Assembly: GCA_937901225.1 (NCBI GenBank)
Contig: CALCGX010000076.1
Location: 5,418 to 69,417 of the forward strand
Direction: 5' to 3'
DNA: 64,000 nt
Origin: an uncultured Bacteroidales bacterium
GTDB taxonomy: Bacteria; Bacteroidota; Bacteroidia; Bacteroidales; Paludibacteraceae
A program made the position numbers and the translations under genes. Numbering within the stretch: position 1 is the stretch's first letter; each line of letters begins with the position of its first letter. A model generated the notes under the pieces. The model was not told the DNA's origin. It saw only the letters and a program-made list of their open reading frames with translations, and did not search any database. Below, one piece after another: positions 25,864 to 35,176 of this stretch.

Positions 25864-26595
25864 TTGAACTATTTTTTACGACATATTGCCCAAACTAACC
25901 TCCTGAGAACGATCTTATTGTTCGTTCTTGGGTTGGCTATGTGGATACCATCGTTGGTTGGAGCAGAAAACGTATGGTTGGTTGCTGTTTGCATGGCGTT
26001 GGTGTTGACAAATATGATATTGTTCATTACATTGTTTTGCAGAATGGACGTCACTAATTTGCCATCACCATTTGTGGCTTCTACCTACTGGTTTGCTATG
26101 GCAGCTGTACCGATGTTACACACCTGTTGGCAAGGCCATTTGACTTGTTTGGGAATATTGGTTGCTATATTGATTTTACTGCATATTGATTATCAACATG
26201 AAGCGACAGAAGAAGCCTTTTTGGCGACATTGCTGTGGTGTGTATTATCGTTGGTGATGACTCACACCATTGCTGGGGTATTGTTGATTTGGGTTTATTT
26301 GATGCTCAAACGTAAAATCAGCGTGCGCACATGGTTGGCATCACTAATTGCCATCGGAATATATGCCTTATTTGCTTTTGCTTTGCATTATTTGGGGTGG
26401 TTGGAAGTGATCAGGAAAGATCATTTACCTACGATCTCATGGTTGGAATGGTTGATTGTTGGTGGGGTGTACTTATGTGCGTTTTTGATAACGTACTTCC
26501 CTCTTCGTAAAGAGTCAGTGGCAAGCGGAGTGCTATATGTAGGAAGTATAACAGGATTAATCGTTGGATATATATTATTAAATTTAATACCATGA
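25864..26595 (+). CDS. Polytopic membrane protein, unknown function
   Basis: About 243 residues with seven to eight hydrophobic segments, few charged residues and no recognised family motif. The likely start is TTG at 25864 because the first hydrophobic helix begins immediately after; the first ATG in frame is inside that helix. It lies 32 bp after dcp and overlaps the GHL10 gene by 4 bp (ATGA), so it is translated with that secreted protein and could assist its export or respond to wall state, but nothing in the sequence proves this. Confidence 0.7.
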   Translation: MNYFLRHIAQTNLLRTILLFVLGLAMWIPSLVGAENVWLVAVCMALVLTNMILFITLFCRMDVTNLPSPFVASTYWFAMAAVPMLHTCWQGHLTCLGILVAILILLHIDYQHEATEEAFLATLLWCVLSLVMTHTIAGVLLIWVYLMLKRKISVRTWLASLIAIGIYALFAFALHYLGWLEVIRKDHLPTISWLEWLIVGGVYLCAFLITYFPLRKESVASGVLYVGSITGLIVGYILLNLIP

Positions 26596-28916
26596 ATAAA
26601 TTTGTTTGTTTTGTATTTGGAATATTATGCAGTAGCATGATTTTCGCTAATGAGTTGAAGCATGAGTTTCGTGCGACATGGTTTACCACCCATTATGCAA
26701 TAGATTGGCCTAGCACAAAAGCAACAAGCGAGAGCAAACGCGAGCAACAAAAGAAAGAGATGACCAATATCTTTGATGAGATGGTGGCTGGAAATATGAA
26801 TGCGGTGTGTATGCAGGTGCGTTCGTTGTCGGATGCTACGTACAAATCATCGTATGAGAATTGGGCATCAATCTTGACAGGTACCCGTGGTAAAGATCCA
26901 GGTTATGATCCATTGGCATATGCTGTTGAAGAGGCACACAAACGTGGATTGGAGTTGCATGTGTGGGTAAACCCATTTCGTGTAACTAGCGGCGGCACTA
27001 TTTCGACCGATGATTTGGTGTGGAAGAATGCTGGTGAATGGATTATCAAGTATGATAATGGTTCGTTTGACGGACAAATCATTGACCCTGGTTTTCCTGA
27101 TGCGCGCGCGTATGTAATAAAGGTGTTGATGGAAATAGTGAACAACTACGATGTAGATGGCATTGTGATGGATGACTATTTCTATCCTTATGGTGGCACT
27201 ACGACTGAGGATGCTAAATCCAAAGCACTGTATAAACCCGATAATGTAGTGGATGTGAATAAAGATGGCGATACAGATGATGACTGGCGTCGCAGCAATG
27301 TGGATGTATGTCTGAAAGCATTGTATGATACCATTCAATCGGTCAAACCTTGGGTACGTTTGGGTATGGGAACTTTTGGTATTTGGAGTACACAAAAGAA
27401 AGCCGCCGAGGCATATGGGTTGACATTACCAAGTGGCATTAGTGGTTTGGATGACTACGATGTGCAAGCCTGCAATCCTGTAGAATGGGTAATGAATGGT
27501 TATGTAGATTATATCAATCCTCAATTATATTGGGCAACAAGTACCACCTCTACCAACTACAATGTACTTTGTGAATGGTGGGCAAAGGATGTGTGTGAGC
27601 ATTTCTCTAATCAGTTGCCTGATGGCAAGAAGGTGCATTTCTTTGTATCGCAAGCAGCATATCGTGCTGTGGATGGTGGATTCTCAGAAGGAATATTAGA
27701 AATCCAAAAGCAAATCACAGCCAACCGCAAGAATTTGTCTTCAGGTAGCACAGGATCAGTTTTCTATAATACGAAATCCTATAGACAGATGGCTACAGAT
27801 TTGGCAGCATCACATTTCATATATAAAGCTCTGCCCCCAGCTATGGATTGGAAATCAAAAACAGCGTTGGAAGCACCAACCGATTTGAAAATATCAGGCA
27901 ACACTGTGACATGGCAACACCCTACGGCAGAGCGCTTTACGGTGTATGTGTATCCCAAAGGATTGGATTTTGCTACCGCTCAAAAGGATGCACAATATCT
28001 GCAAGGTGTGGTATATGGTCAATCATGTGAATTGAATGTAGAAGGACTCTTGGATATGACTATCGCGGTATGTAGCTATGACCGCTATGGTGTAGAACAT
28101 GGAGTAGCGTTGTTGAATGGTGGTAAGTTCCCAGAGTCGGATCCTAATGCGACAGAGATTACATGGGTGTTGAATGGAGGCGTGTTAAAAACCATTGCGG
28201 CTCCGACCAATGAAGAGTTGTGGGAGAATTGGAAACCTGATTACGTTAGTTTTTACGAAAATCTGTATGGAGATCAGTTTATGGGATCGGAGGACCGTGC
28301 TATGAATGATGTGTTGGGCTTCACTTGGATCAACTCCATGGGCAAAGGTCTTGCAGCAGAATTTATGACTCAGTCGGCAGATTGGAAATGGCTGAAAGAT
28401 TATATGTTGGCAGAAGCAGAGGCACAAGATAAGACGATCGAAAGCGATAATAATTGGAGATATAACCTCTATTCATTCTTCAACTGCGACAATGCTGCAT
28501 ATCGCATAGATGGCTATTGTGCAGGTAGTACGGTAGATTTTACAGAAGCAGGTCAGCCTGATGTGTGGGGGCCGTATTATCCTAATGCAGGAGAAATGGA
28601 TATGCAACTGCCTAATCAGGTGACAGAAACCTATGTATTGCCTACTCCCACTCACCCTAAAGGTTATGAGTTTTTGGGATGGTACACCACAGCTACCATT
28701 ACAGGTGAAGCTGTAGTGGCAATTCCAGCAGGATGGAAAGGGACTTTGTATGCGCATTGGGAAGAACCTACGACAGGAATCGTGAATATAGACACTGATA
28801 ACTCAGTGAAAGTATATGATGTGTTTGGGCGCTATGTGGGAAATAATATCGACAACTTATCTCATGGATTATATGTGATTATTCAAGGAGGAAATGTAAC
28901 AAAAATTATTTTTTAA
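26592..28916 (+). CDS. Exported GHL10 glycosidase-like protein with one split B-repeat module
   Basis: A 774-residue exported paralogue of the 15974-18928 protein. Signal peptide at residues 1-19, then the GHL10 domain ('KHEFRATWFTTHYAIDWP', 'LELHVWVNPFRV', 'DGIVMDDYFYPYGG'), an Ig-like stretch, and a single split B-repeat module at about 521-735 ('ITWVLNGG', 'DFTEAGQPDVWG', 'PTPTHPKGYEFLGWY'). The tail 'VKVYDVFGRYVGNN...' resembles Bacteroidales C-terminal sorting or anchoring tails. By analogy to DigH it may hydrolyse peptide-free peptidoglycan strands. It starts within the stop codon of the membrane protein and precedes the propeller-amidase pair by 53 bp. Confidence 0.85.
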   Translation: MNKFVCFVFGILCSSMIFANELKHEFRATWFTTHYAIDWPSTKATSESKREQQKKEMTNIFDEMVAGNMNAVCMQVRSLSDATYKSSYENWASILTGTRGKDPGYDPLAYAVEEAHKRGLELHVWVNPFRVTSGGTISTDDLVWKNAGEWIIKYDNGSFDGQIIDPGFPDARAYVIKVLMEIVNNYDVDGIVMDDYFYPYGGTTTEDAKSKALYKPDNVVDVNKDGDTDDDWRRSNVDVCLKALYDTIQSVKPWVRLGMGTFGIWSTQKKAAEAYGLTLPSGISGLDDYDVQACNPVEWVMNGYVDYINPQLYWATSTTSTNYNVLCEWWAKDVCEHFSNQLPDGKKVHFFVSQAAYRAVDGGFSEGILEIQKQITANRKNLSSGSTGSVFYNTKSYRQMATDLAASHFIYKALPPAMDWKSKTALEAPTDLKISGNTVTWQHPTAERFTVYVYPKGLDFATAQKDAQYLQGVVYGQSCELNVEGLLDMTIAVCSYDRYGVEHGVALLNGGKFPESDPNATEITWVLNGGVLKTIAAPTNEELWENWKPDYVSFYENLYGDQFMGSEDRAMNDVLGFTWINSMGKGLAAEFMTQSADWKWLKDYMLAEAEAQDKTIESDNNWRYNLYSFFNCDNAAYRIDGYCAGSTVDFTEAGQPDVWGPYYPNAGEMDMQLPNQVTETYVLPTPTHPKGYEFLGWYTTATITGEAVVAIPAGWKGTLYAHWEEPTTGIVNIDTDNSVKVYDVFGRYVGNNIDNLSHGLYVIIQGGNVTKIIF

Positions 28917-28969
28917 TTAGAAATAATTTCAATAACTAAATTTTATCATTAACCATTAAAACATTTTAC

Positions 28970-29803
28970 ATGAAGAAAATTATGCTTTCTTTAGCGTTGG
29001 CTATCTCTATGATAGCTTCAGCGCAAGTGTTTGAGGTGGGTCAACTCACTAAGTTGAACACTCCTACAGACACCGATGTGAAGGTGGCAGGCGTGAGCGC
29101 AGATGGCTCATACGTACTGATCACCAACGGTTCTAACCACGGCTTGCGTCGCTATGACGTGGCTACAGGTAAGACCACTACTATCACCAATGCACCAGGT
29201 GCAGGTTACAATGTTCAAATCAGCAAAGACGGTCAAGAGCTCGTCTATCGCGAGACCAAGTTTGACGAACAAGGTTTGCGCAAGAATGACATTATTCGTC
29301 TAGATTTGGCTACTGCTAAAACTGCTACTGTAGCAAAAGCACAACGCGACATGATGGCTATGGTTTCTACTGGTTCTAACGTATCTGTATCTATCAACGA
29401 TCGTAAGATTGTTCTCACCAAGAATGGTAAGAACATTGTTTTGGCTCCTAATGGTAGCCGTGAGAGCTACATTTGGCCTTCTATATCTCCTGATGGTCAA
29501 AAACTCTGCTACTACGTTTGCGGTAATGGCTGCTGGGTATCAAATTTGGATGGTAGCGGCAAGCAATATATCGGTCGCGACTGCCGTGCTGCACAATGGT
29601 ATGACAACAATACCATCGTAGCCATGGCTGACGAGGACGATGGCCACTTTACAACCGCTTCTGCTATCGTAGCTTACACTTTGGATGGCAAAAAGCAAGT
29701 ATTGACTAATGACTCAATGATTGCTATGTATCCTTATGTAGCTAACAATTTGATAGTGTTCTCTTCATTGGAGGGCGAAACTTATATGTTGAACGTTAAA
29801 TAA
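28970..29803 (+). CDS. Exported TolB/WD40-like beta-propeller protein
   Basis: A 277-residue exported protein: signal peptide 'LSLALAISMIASAQ', then PD40-like blades ('GVSADGSYVLITNGSNHGL', 'QISKDGQELVYRE', 'SISPDGQKLCYYVCGNGC'). It should be a binding scaffold in the periplasm or outside. It ends at the first base of the following amidase frame (TAATG), so the two are produced together. A paralogue at 34314-35153 precedes the second amidase, which makes propeller-amidase a repeated unit and suggests the propeller is a partner of the amidase. Confidence 0.8.
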   Translation: MKKIMLSLALAISMIASAQVFEVGQLTKLNTPTDTDVKVAGVSADGSYVLITNGSNHGLRRYDVATGKTTTITNAPGAGYNVQISKDGQELVYRETKFDEQGLRKNDIIRLDLATAKTATVAKAQRDMMAMVSTGSNVSVSINDRKIVLTKNGKNIVLAPNGSRESYIWPSISPDGQKLCYYVCGNGCWVSNLDGSGKQYIGRDCRAAQWYDNNTIVAMADEDDGHFTTASAIVAYTLDGKKQVLTNDSMIAMYPYVANNLIVFSSLEGETYMLNVK

Positions 29804-29814
29804 TGCAGACTGTT

Positions 29815-32800
29815 ATGAAAAAGATATTTATGATTCTCGCAGCTGCGCTACTTACCGTTACCATGTCAGCTGCTGACTTGACTGGCAAACGTATCTATGT
29901 GAACCCAGGTCACGGTAGCTATGGTCCTAATGATCGCCCAAGAGCTACTATCCCATATCCTAACTTGCCTACTACTGGCATGCCTGATACACTCGGTTTC
30001 TATGAGAGTAACACCAACCTATGGAAGTGTCTCTACCTCGGTGAGAAACTCGAGGCTGCGGGTGCTACCGTACTCTATTCTCGTACTCAATGTGGTCCTT
30101 GGCCATACGAGATGAAGAACGGCGATTATCCAGATTATAAGTGGATCAAGAACGATGTAATAGATGATCCAGAACTTGGCTGGCAATTCACCGATGGATA
30201 TGATGCTCACCCTGATTACACCAAATACAATCGTAACTTGAGTGAAATTGCAGACGAGGTAGAAGCAAATAATATTGATTACTTTATCTCTGTTCACTCA
30301 AATGCCAATTCTGAGGGAGATAATGTAAACTATCCTGTGATCATTTATCGTGGTCAGGATGCTTCCCCAAACAATGCAAACGTAACTCCTTATGAATATG
30401 TAGAAGGCAGTTATGAAAAAGCGGTATTGTGCAACGCTGAGAAATTGAAAACTATGGTTGCAGGTATTGATCCTTGCAGCAATACAAAAGGACGTGTTTC
30501 TGGTGACTGGGATTTCTATTCATCTTCTAACAAAACAGAATATACGAATAAGACTAGTGGTATTGTATATAAAGGTTATCTTGGTGTAATGAAACATGGT
30601 GCATCTGGCTATTTGTCAGAGGGATATTTCCACACCTACCAACCAGCGCGTCACCGTGCATTGAACCAAGACTACTGCCATATGGAAGGTTTGGATTACT
30701 ACCGTGCTATCATTAACTACTATGGTGCTGATAAAGAGACCACTGGTTATATTATGGGTACAGTAAAAGATGCCCATAATAAAATGAATAATAGCCTCTA
30801 TAATTATATTCCTAAGAGCAATGACCAATGGGTACCATGTAATGGTGCAGAGGTTATTCTTAAGAAAGCAGGCGTAGAGGTTGCTCGCTACCAAGTGGAC
30901 AACTTCTACAATGGTATCTTCGTATTCGAGGGTCTTGAGCCTGGTAACGACTATACGTTGGATGCTACTTGTCCAGGTTATTACCCATTGGATCAAGAAC
31001 AAAAATTAGCCTTGACCGTTAAAGCCAACGAGACCACTTATTCTATGATTTTCTTGACAGATACAAGTTATGTAGAGGTGGTTGACACTATAGTTTATAC
31101 CAATTATCCTAATCCAGAACAACCTGCTTACATAGGTGTACCTAGCATATTCGAGATGGAGCAAGCGTATGTGGACAAAGATATGGATGTATTGTTCGCA
31201 GATAAGACTATCCGCCGTGTACTTTATCGCGATGGTATGATGTATGTATTGGCTGTTGATGCAGAGAAGAATCCAACCCTCGCTGTAGTAAATGAATACG
31301 GTGTAGTAGAGGCTGAGTTGCCAACCGACTTCTGTACATGTGTTGGTTCTGAAGGTCTGAAACTTTCGGATATCGCGTTCACTGCTGAGGGTGTATTGGT
31401 AGGTTGCAATAAAGAGGCGGTTAGCTTCACCCCATCTAACAAGTGGAACCTTTACAAGTGGGAAAAGACTGCTGAAGGTTGGACTGGCTCATTGTGGCTA
31501 TCACACGCTAACAACGAAACAGCTGGTAACTATGTAAATGCTTATGTCGGTAACACCTTCGCATACTCTGGTACTTTGAAAGAGGGTACTATCGCAGCTA
31601 CTACTGTTACTACTGGTTCAAGCAAGGCAGTACGTTTTGTAATGTATAACATCGCTGATAGCCTCGTAGATGGAGCATTCCGCAACCAACCTGATGGTGT
31701 TACAGAGATTACTTATGGTGCAGATATGAAATTGGTCGTTTCACCACGTGATAGTATGAGTTTCATTCTTTCTTCTTCAATCAAACCAGCTATTGAGTGG
31801 CAAATTGTTAACACCACTAAAGCTGCTCCTACTATCGTGGGTACCATGCCATTCATCACTCATACTCCTAACTACTTCAAGTATGCAGGCAAAGCGATGA
31901 TGGCGGCTCCTACTATGGATGCAGAGGGTAAAAACACTGGTGTGGCTGTTTATGACATTACCGCAGGTGTGGACAAAGCACAACTCATCAAGACTACCAA
32001 CACTACTCTTGAGGCAAGTGAGGCAGTTTATACCGCTGCTTTTGCACAAGTGAAAGATGCTGATCTTACACTCTATCTCGTTAACGATGATGCTATTAGT
32101 AAGTTCACTACTGCAGGTGTAGAGCAACCAGTGGTTCCTGCAATTCTAGCGTACGACTTGAACGTAACTTTGGCTAATGGAATCTATACTTTCTCTTATA
32201 ATGCTAACTCTGATGCTAAGGCTGCTACTTTGGTATTCTATAAAGAAGGTGTAGAGGCAGGTCGCGTTGCAGTTGATGTGAAGAAGGGGCTCAATACCTA
32301 CGAGTTGCCAGCAGCTATGTTGCCAGGCGAAGAGGGTGATGTGTTTACTTGGGCACTCGATTTGACAGGTGAGGCTATTGCTAACTGGGGCGTTGTACAC
32401 CATACTCCTCTTGCTGATCTCAAGGCTGATGCTTCTACAGCAATGGTTCGTCCATTCGTATCTATCAACAACAACCCTGAATCAGATTACTTCCAACACC
32501 TCTATGCAGTAGATCGTCAAGGTAGTAGCAATGCAAAGAGTGGTTTGCATGCTTTCACTCCTGATTACAAACAAATCAATACTGCTCCTCTCAAGGGTGG
32601 TCGTGCTATGTATGGTTCTCCATATCGTACTTTCGTGGATGATCAAGGTTATATTTGGATTTCTGATGGTCGTGATGGAACTTCTGGTATTATTGTAGCT
32701 GACCCTGCAAACCTTGAGGGTACATACGAAGAATTCTTTGATTTTGATACTCGCAATAGCGCAGGTTTGCTTACCAAGAATGGTGTTGATGTAGGTTCAA

Positions 32801-34113
32801 GTAGCGTGGGTCTATCTATCTACGGTACAGGTAAGGACGCAAAACTCCTCACTGTGAACGAAGACCCAGGTTCTTGGTTGAAGGCTTTCTCTTTGGTTAT
32901 CTACAATATCGGTACCGAGGAAGGAACCTATAAACATACTTGGGGTGAGTTACCTTCTGCTCAGTTTGAGATTCAAGGTATCAGCGCTCAAGCAGATGGT
33001 TATCCATTGCCTTGCTCACATGGTGTTTGGATTGCATCTCGTCGTACAGCAGGTAACAACAATGCTTCTGCGACAGCTCTTCAATTCTACGATTGGGAAG
33101 GTACCCGTCAACTTTCTTCTGCTGAAGCTCCATACAAGGACTTGATTGATGGTTGTGCTTCTGGTGCATGTGCGCTCACCGAGGACGAATCTGTTCTCTA
33201 TATGATTGATGGTTCTAAGAACTTGTTGGTTTGGGATATCGTTTGGGAAGGTGACAAACCAGTGATGACCCTTCGTTATTCTTACAACTGTGGCATGTCA
33301 TCTATCCGTGAGATGCATTTGGATTATGCAGGTAACTTGGTATGTTCGGGTGACGAAGGTACAGGTCTAGTGGTATTTGCTATCCCATCTGCAGAGAACA
33401 ACACTATTGTTCCTGCAAAGAAGACTCTTACTCTGGTTAAGAAGCAAGGTGTAGCTGTTGCAGGAATGGAGCTCTCTGTGGAGGAGGCTTCTGTAGAACT
33501 TGATGCAACTCTAGATCTTTCTGCACTCGTTGTCTTTACTCCAGCTGATGCTACCAACAAGATGGTAACATGGAAGTCTGAGAATGAGACAGTAGCTACT
33601 GTAGATGCTAACGGCGTAGTAACTGGTATTAAACTTGGTACTACAAAGATCTCTGCGACTTCTATGGAGGGTAACTACTCTGATACATTGGTATTGACCG
33701 TTGCGCCTATCTCTGTGAAGGGTATCAAGATCCTCTCTGGCGATGAGAATGGTATCATGCGTATTGGTTTGAATGCTCCTTATGCTATCGCATACGAAAT
33801 CATCCCTGCTAATGCAGCTAACAAGAATCTCAAGTGGGAGTCTTCTAATCCAGAAGTAGCAGCTGTACAAAATAATCAAGCTTTGATTATTGGTGTCGCA
33901 GATGGTGTTGCTATCATCACTGTTACTACTGAAGATGGTGGTTACCAAGACTTCTTGACCATCTATGCTGGTACTTACACCTCTGTTGAGGATATTAAGA
34001 ACACAACTGGTCTTGACCTTAATGCTCCTATGTACGATGTATTGGGTCGTCAAGTGGATAAAGATTATCGCGGTGTAATCATCCAAAACGGTAACAAGTA
34101 TTTGTTGAAGTAA
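29815..34113 (+). CDS. Exported N-acetylmuramoyl-L-alanine amidase, multidomain
   Basis: A 1432-residue exported protein. After signal peptide 'ILAAALLTVTMSAAD' comes an Amidase_3 domain (to about 300) with all zinc and catalytic residues: 'YVNPGHGSYG', 'FYESNTNLW', 'ISVHSNAN', 'GYLSEGYFH'. It then has a PEGA/CarboxypepD_reg-like beta domain ('NGIFVFEGLEPGNDYTLDA'), a long beta-rich region probably forming a propeller (about 420-1200), two Big_2-like Ig domains ('VTWKSENETVATVDANGVV'; 'LKWESSNPEVAAVQNN') and the tail 'MYDVLGRQVDKDYRG'. The enzyme class cuts between MurNAc and the stem peptide. ATG 29815 is preferred for signal-peptide geometry and agreement with the paralogue; ATG 29803, overlapping the previous stop, is the alternative. 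Confidence 0.88.
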   Translation: MKKIFMILAAALLTVTMSAADLTGKRIYVNPGHGSYGPNDRPRATIPYPNLPTTGMPDTLGFYESNTNLWKCLYLGEKLEAAGATVLYSRTQCGPWPYEMKNGDYPDYKWIKNDVIDDPELGWQFTDGYDAHPDYTKYNRNLSEIADEVEANNIDYFISVHSNANSEGDNVNYPVIIYRGQDASPNNANVTPYEYVEGSYEKAVLCNAEKLKTMVAGIDPCSNTKGRVSGDWDFYSSSNKTEYTNKTSGIVYKGYLGVMKHGASGYLSEGYFHTYQPARHRALNQDYCHMEGLDYYRAIINYYGADKETTGYIMGTVKDAHNKMNNSLYNYIPKSNDQWVPCNGAEVILKKAGVEVARYQVDNFYNGIFVFEGLEPGNDYTLDATCPGYYPLDQEQKLALTVKANETTYSMIFLTDTSYVEVVDTIVYTNYPNPEQPAYIGVPSIFEMEQAYVDKDMDVLFADKTIRRVLYRDGMMYVLAVDAEKNPTLAVVNEYGVVEAELPTDFCTCVGSEGLKLSDIAFTAEGVLVGCNKEAVSFTPSNKWNLYKWEKTAEGWTGSLWLSHANNETAGNYVNAYVGNTFAYSGTLKEGTIAATTVTTGSSKAVRFVMYNIADSLVDGAFRNQPDGVTEITYGADMKLVVSPRDSMSFILSSSIKPAIEWQIVNTTKAAPTIVGTMPFITHTPNYFKYAGKAMMAAPTMDAEGKNTGVAVYDITAGVDKAQLIKTTNTTLEASEAVYTAAFAQVKDADLTLYLVNDDAISKFTTAGVEQPVVPAILAYDLNVTLANGIYTFSYNANSDAKAATLVFYKEGVEAGRVAVDVKKGLNTYELPAAMLPGEEGDVFTWALDLTGEAIANWGVVHHTPLADLKADASTAMVRPFVSINNNPESDYFQHLYAVDRQGSSNAKSGLHAFTPDYKQINTAPLKGGRAMYGSPYRTFVDDQGYIWISDGRDGTSGIIVADPANLEGTYEEFFDFDTRNSAGLLTKNGVDVGSSSVGLSIYGTGKDAKLLTVNEDPGSWLKAFSLVIYNIGTEEGTYKHTWGELPSAQFEIQGISAQADGYPLPCSHGVWIASRRTAGNNNASATALQFYDWEGTRQLSSAEAPYKDLIDGCASGACALTEDESVLYMIDGSKNLLVWDIVWEGDKPVMTLRYSYNCGMSSIREMHLDYAGNLVCSGDEGTGLVVFAIPSAENNTIVPAKKTLTLVKKQGVAVAGMELSVEEASVELDATLDLSALVVFTPADATNKMVTWKSENETVATVDANGVVTGIKLGTTKISATSMEGNYSDTLVLTVAPISVKGIKILSGDENGIMRIGLNAPYAIAYEIIPANAANKNLKWESSNPEVAAVQNNQALIIGVADGVAIITVTTEDGGYQDFLTIYAGTYTSVEDIKNTTGLDLNAPMYDVLGRQVDKDYRGVIIQNGNKYLLK

Positions 34114-34137
34114 AATAAGATTACCGGATTTATAATC

Positions 34138-34178
34138 ACAAGGGTCGCCTATACATGGGCGGCCCTTGTTACTTTTTT
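34138..34178 (+). terminator. Terminator after the first amidase
   Basis: 12-bp stem ACAAGGGTCGCC/GGCGGCCCTTGT (one T-G pair) with an 8-nt loop and a T-rich tract. Confidence 0.85.
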
Positions 34179-34218
34179 CAGAAAATCCATCTATTTCTGT
34201 TGAAAATATAGCAATATA

Positions 34219-34250
34219 TTTGCATTTTCAAAGAAAAAAATGTAACTTTG
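34219..34250 (+). promoter_or_regulatory. Promoter of the second propeller-amidase pair
   Basis: TTTG 34219-34222, 20-bp spacer, -7 box TAACTTTG 34243-34250. Confidence 0.75.
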
Positions 34251-34313
34251 CAGCCGATTATATTCCATGTAATGCGATTATATATTATAACTGAATAAAT
34301 GAAAATAATTATC

Positions 34314-35153
34314 ATGAAAAAAACAATTCTTCTTTGCGCAGCATGCATTATTAGTATGTTTGCGAGTGCTCAACTACTAGAAGTAGTTTCGACACGTCAA
34401 TTACCTATCCATTCTGGCGAGGAGTTGAAAGTCGCTGGCTTTAGTCCTAAGGGTAATTACCTATTGCTGACTAATGATGTAAACAATGGCTTGATTCGCT
34501 ATGATCTAGCTACAGGTGCTATGAACACTATTACCGATGCGAGTGGTGCTGGTTGGGCAGTAAAGATTAGTGAAGATGGACAATGTATCGTATATCGTGA
34601 GCGATATATGGATGCTAATCAACTAATGAAGCACAATATCGTGAAATACGATATGAGTGATCAAAAGAAAGTGGTTGTAGCGAAAGATCAACGTAACTTG
34701 AATCAACTCGTGCATGCGAATGGTGCGAATAGCGTTACCATCAACGAGGAGCTTCAGTTGGTATTGGTACACAATGGTAAGAATATCGTGCTTACTCCTA
34801 ACGGAGCAAACGAGGCATATAATTGGGCAAGCATTTCACCTGATGGACAAAAGATTCTTTATTATGTTTCTGGCAGAGGTTGCTACACATGTGATTTAAA
34901 GGGCGGTAATGTTCAGTATATCGCAGATCACTGCCGTGCACCACAATGGTATGATAACAATATCATTATTGGTATGCACGATGAAGATGATGGCAAATAC
35001 CTCACAGCATCTGCCATCGTAGCATATAATCTACATGGACAAAAGCAAATTCTCGTAAACAAAGAGATGATGGCTATCTATCCTTATGCAGCAGAAGGAC
35101 AAATTGCATTTTCTACTGCTGGCGGCGAGATATATTTGATGAAAGTGAAATAA
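34314..35153 (+). CDS. Exported TolB/WD40-like beta-propeller protein, second copy
   Basis: A 279-residue exported protein with signal peptide 'CAACIISMFASAQ', clearly paralogous to the 28970-29803 protein along its full length ('VAGFSPKGNYLLLTND', 'SISPDGQKILYYVSGRGC', 'AIVAYNLHGQKQILVNKEM'). Predicted as a small beta-propeller scaffold outside the cytoplasm. ATG 34314 is chosen because it matches the paralogue start; ATG 34299 adds five residues. It has its own promoter and precedes the second amidase by 23 bp. Confidence 0.8.
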   Translation: MKKTILLCAACIISMFASAQLLEVVSTRQLPIHSGEELKVAGFSPKGNYLLLTNDVNNGLIRYDLATGAMNTITDASGAGWAVKISEDGQCIVYRERYMDANQLMKHNIVKYDMSDQKKVVVAKDQRNLNQLVHANGANSVTINEELQLVLVHNGKNIVLTPNGANEAYNWASISPDGQKILYYVSGRGCYTCDLKGGNVQYIADHCRAPQWYDNNIIIGMHDEDDGKYLTASAIVAYNLHGQKQILVNKEMMAIYPYAAEGQIAFSTAGGEIYLMKVK

Positions 35154-35176
35154 ATACTTCCTAAAACTATAGAATC

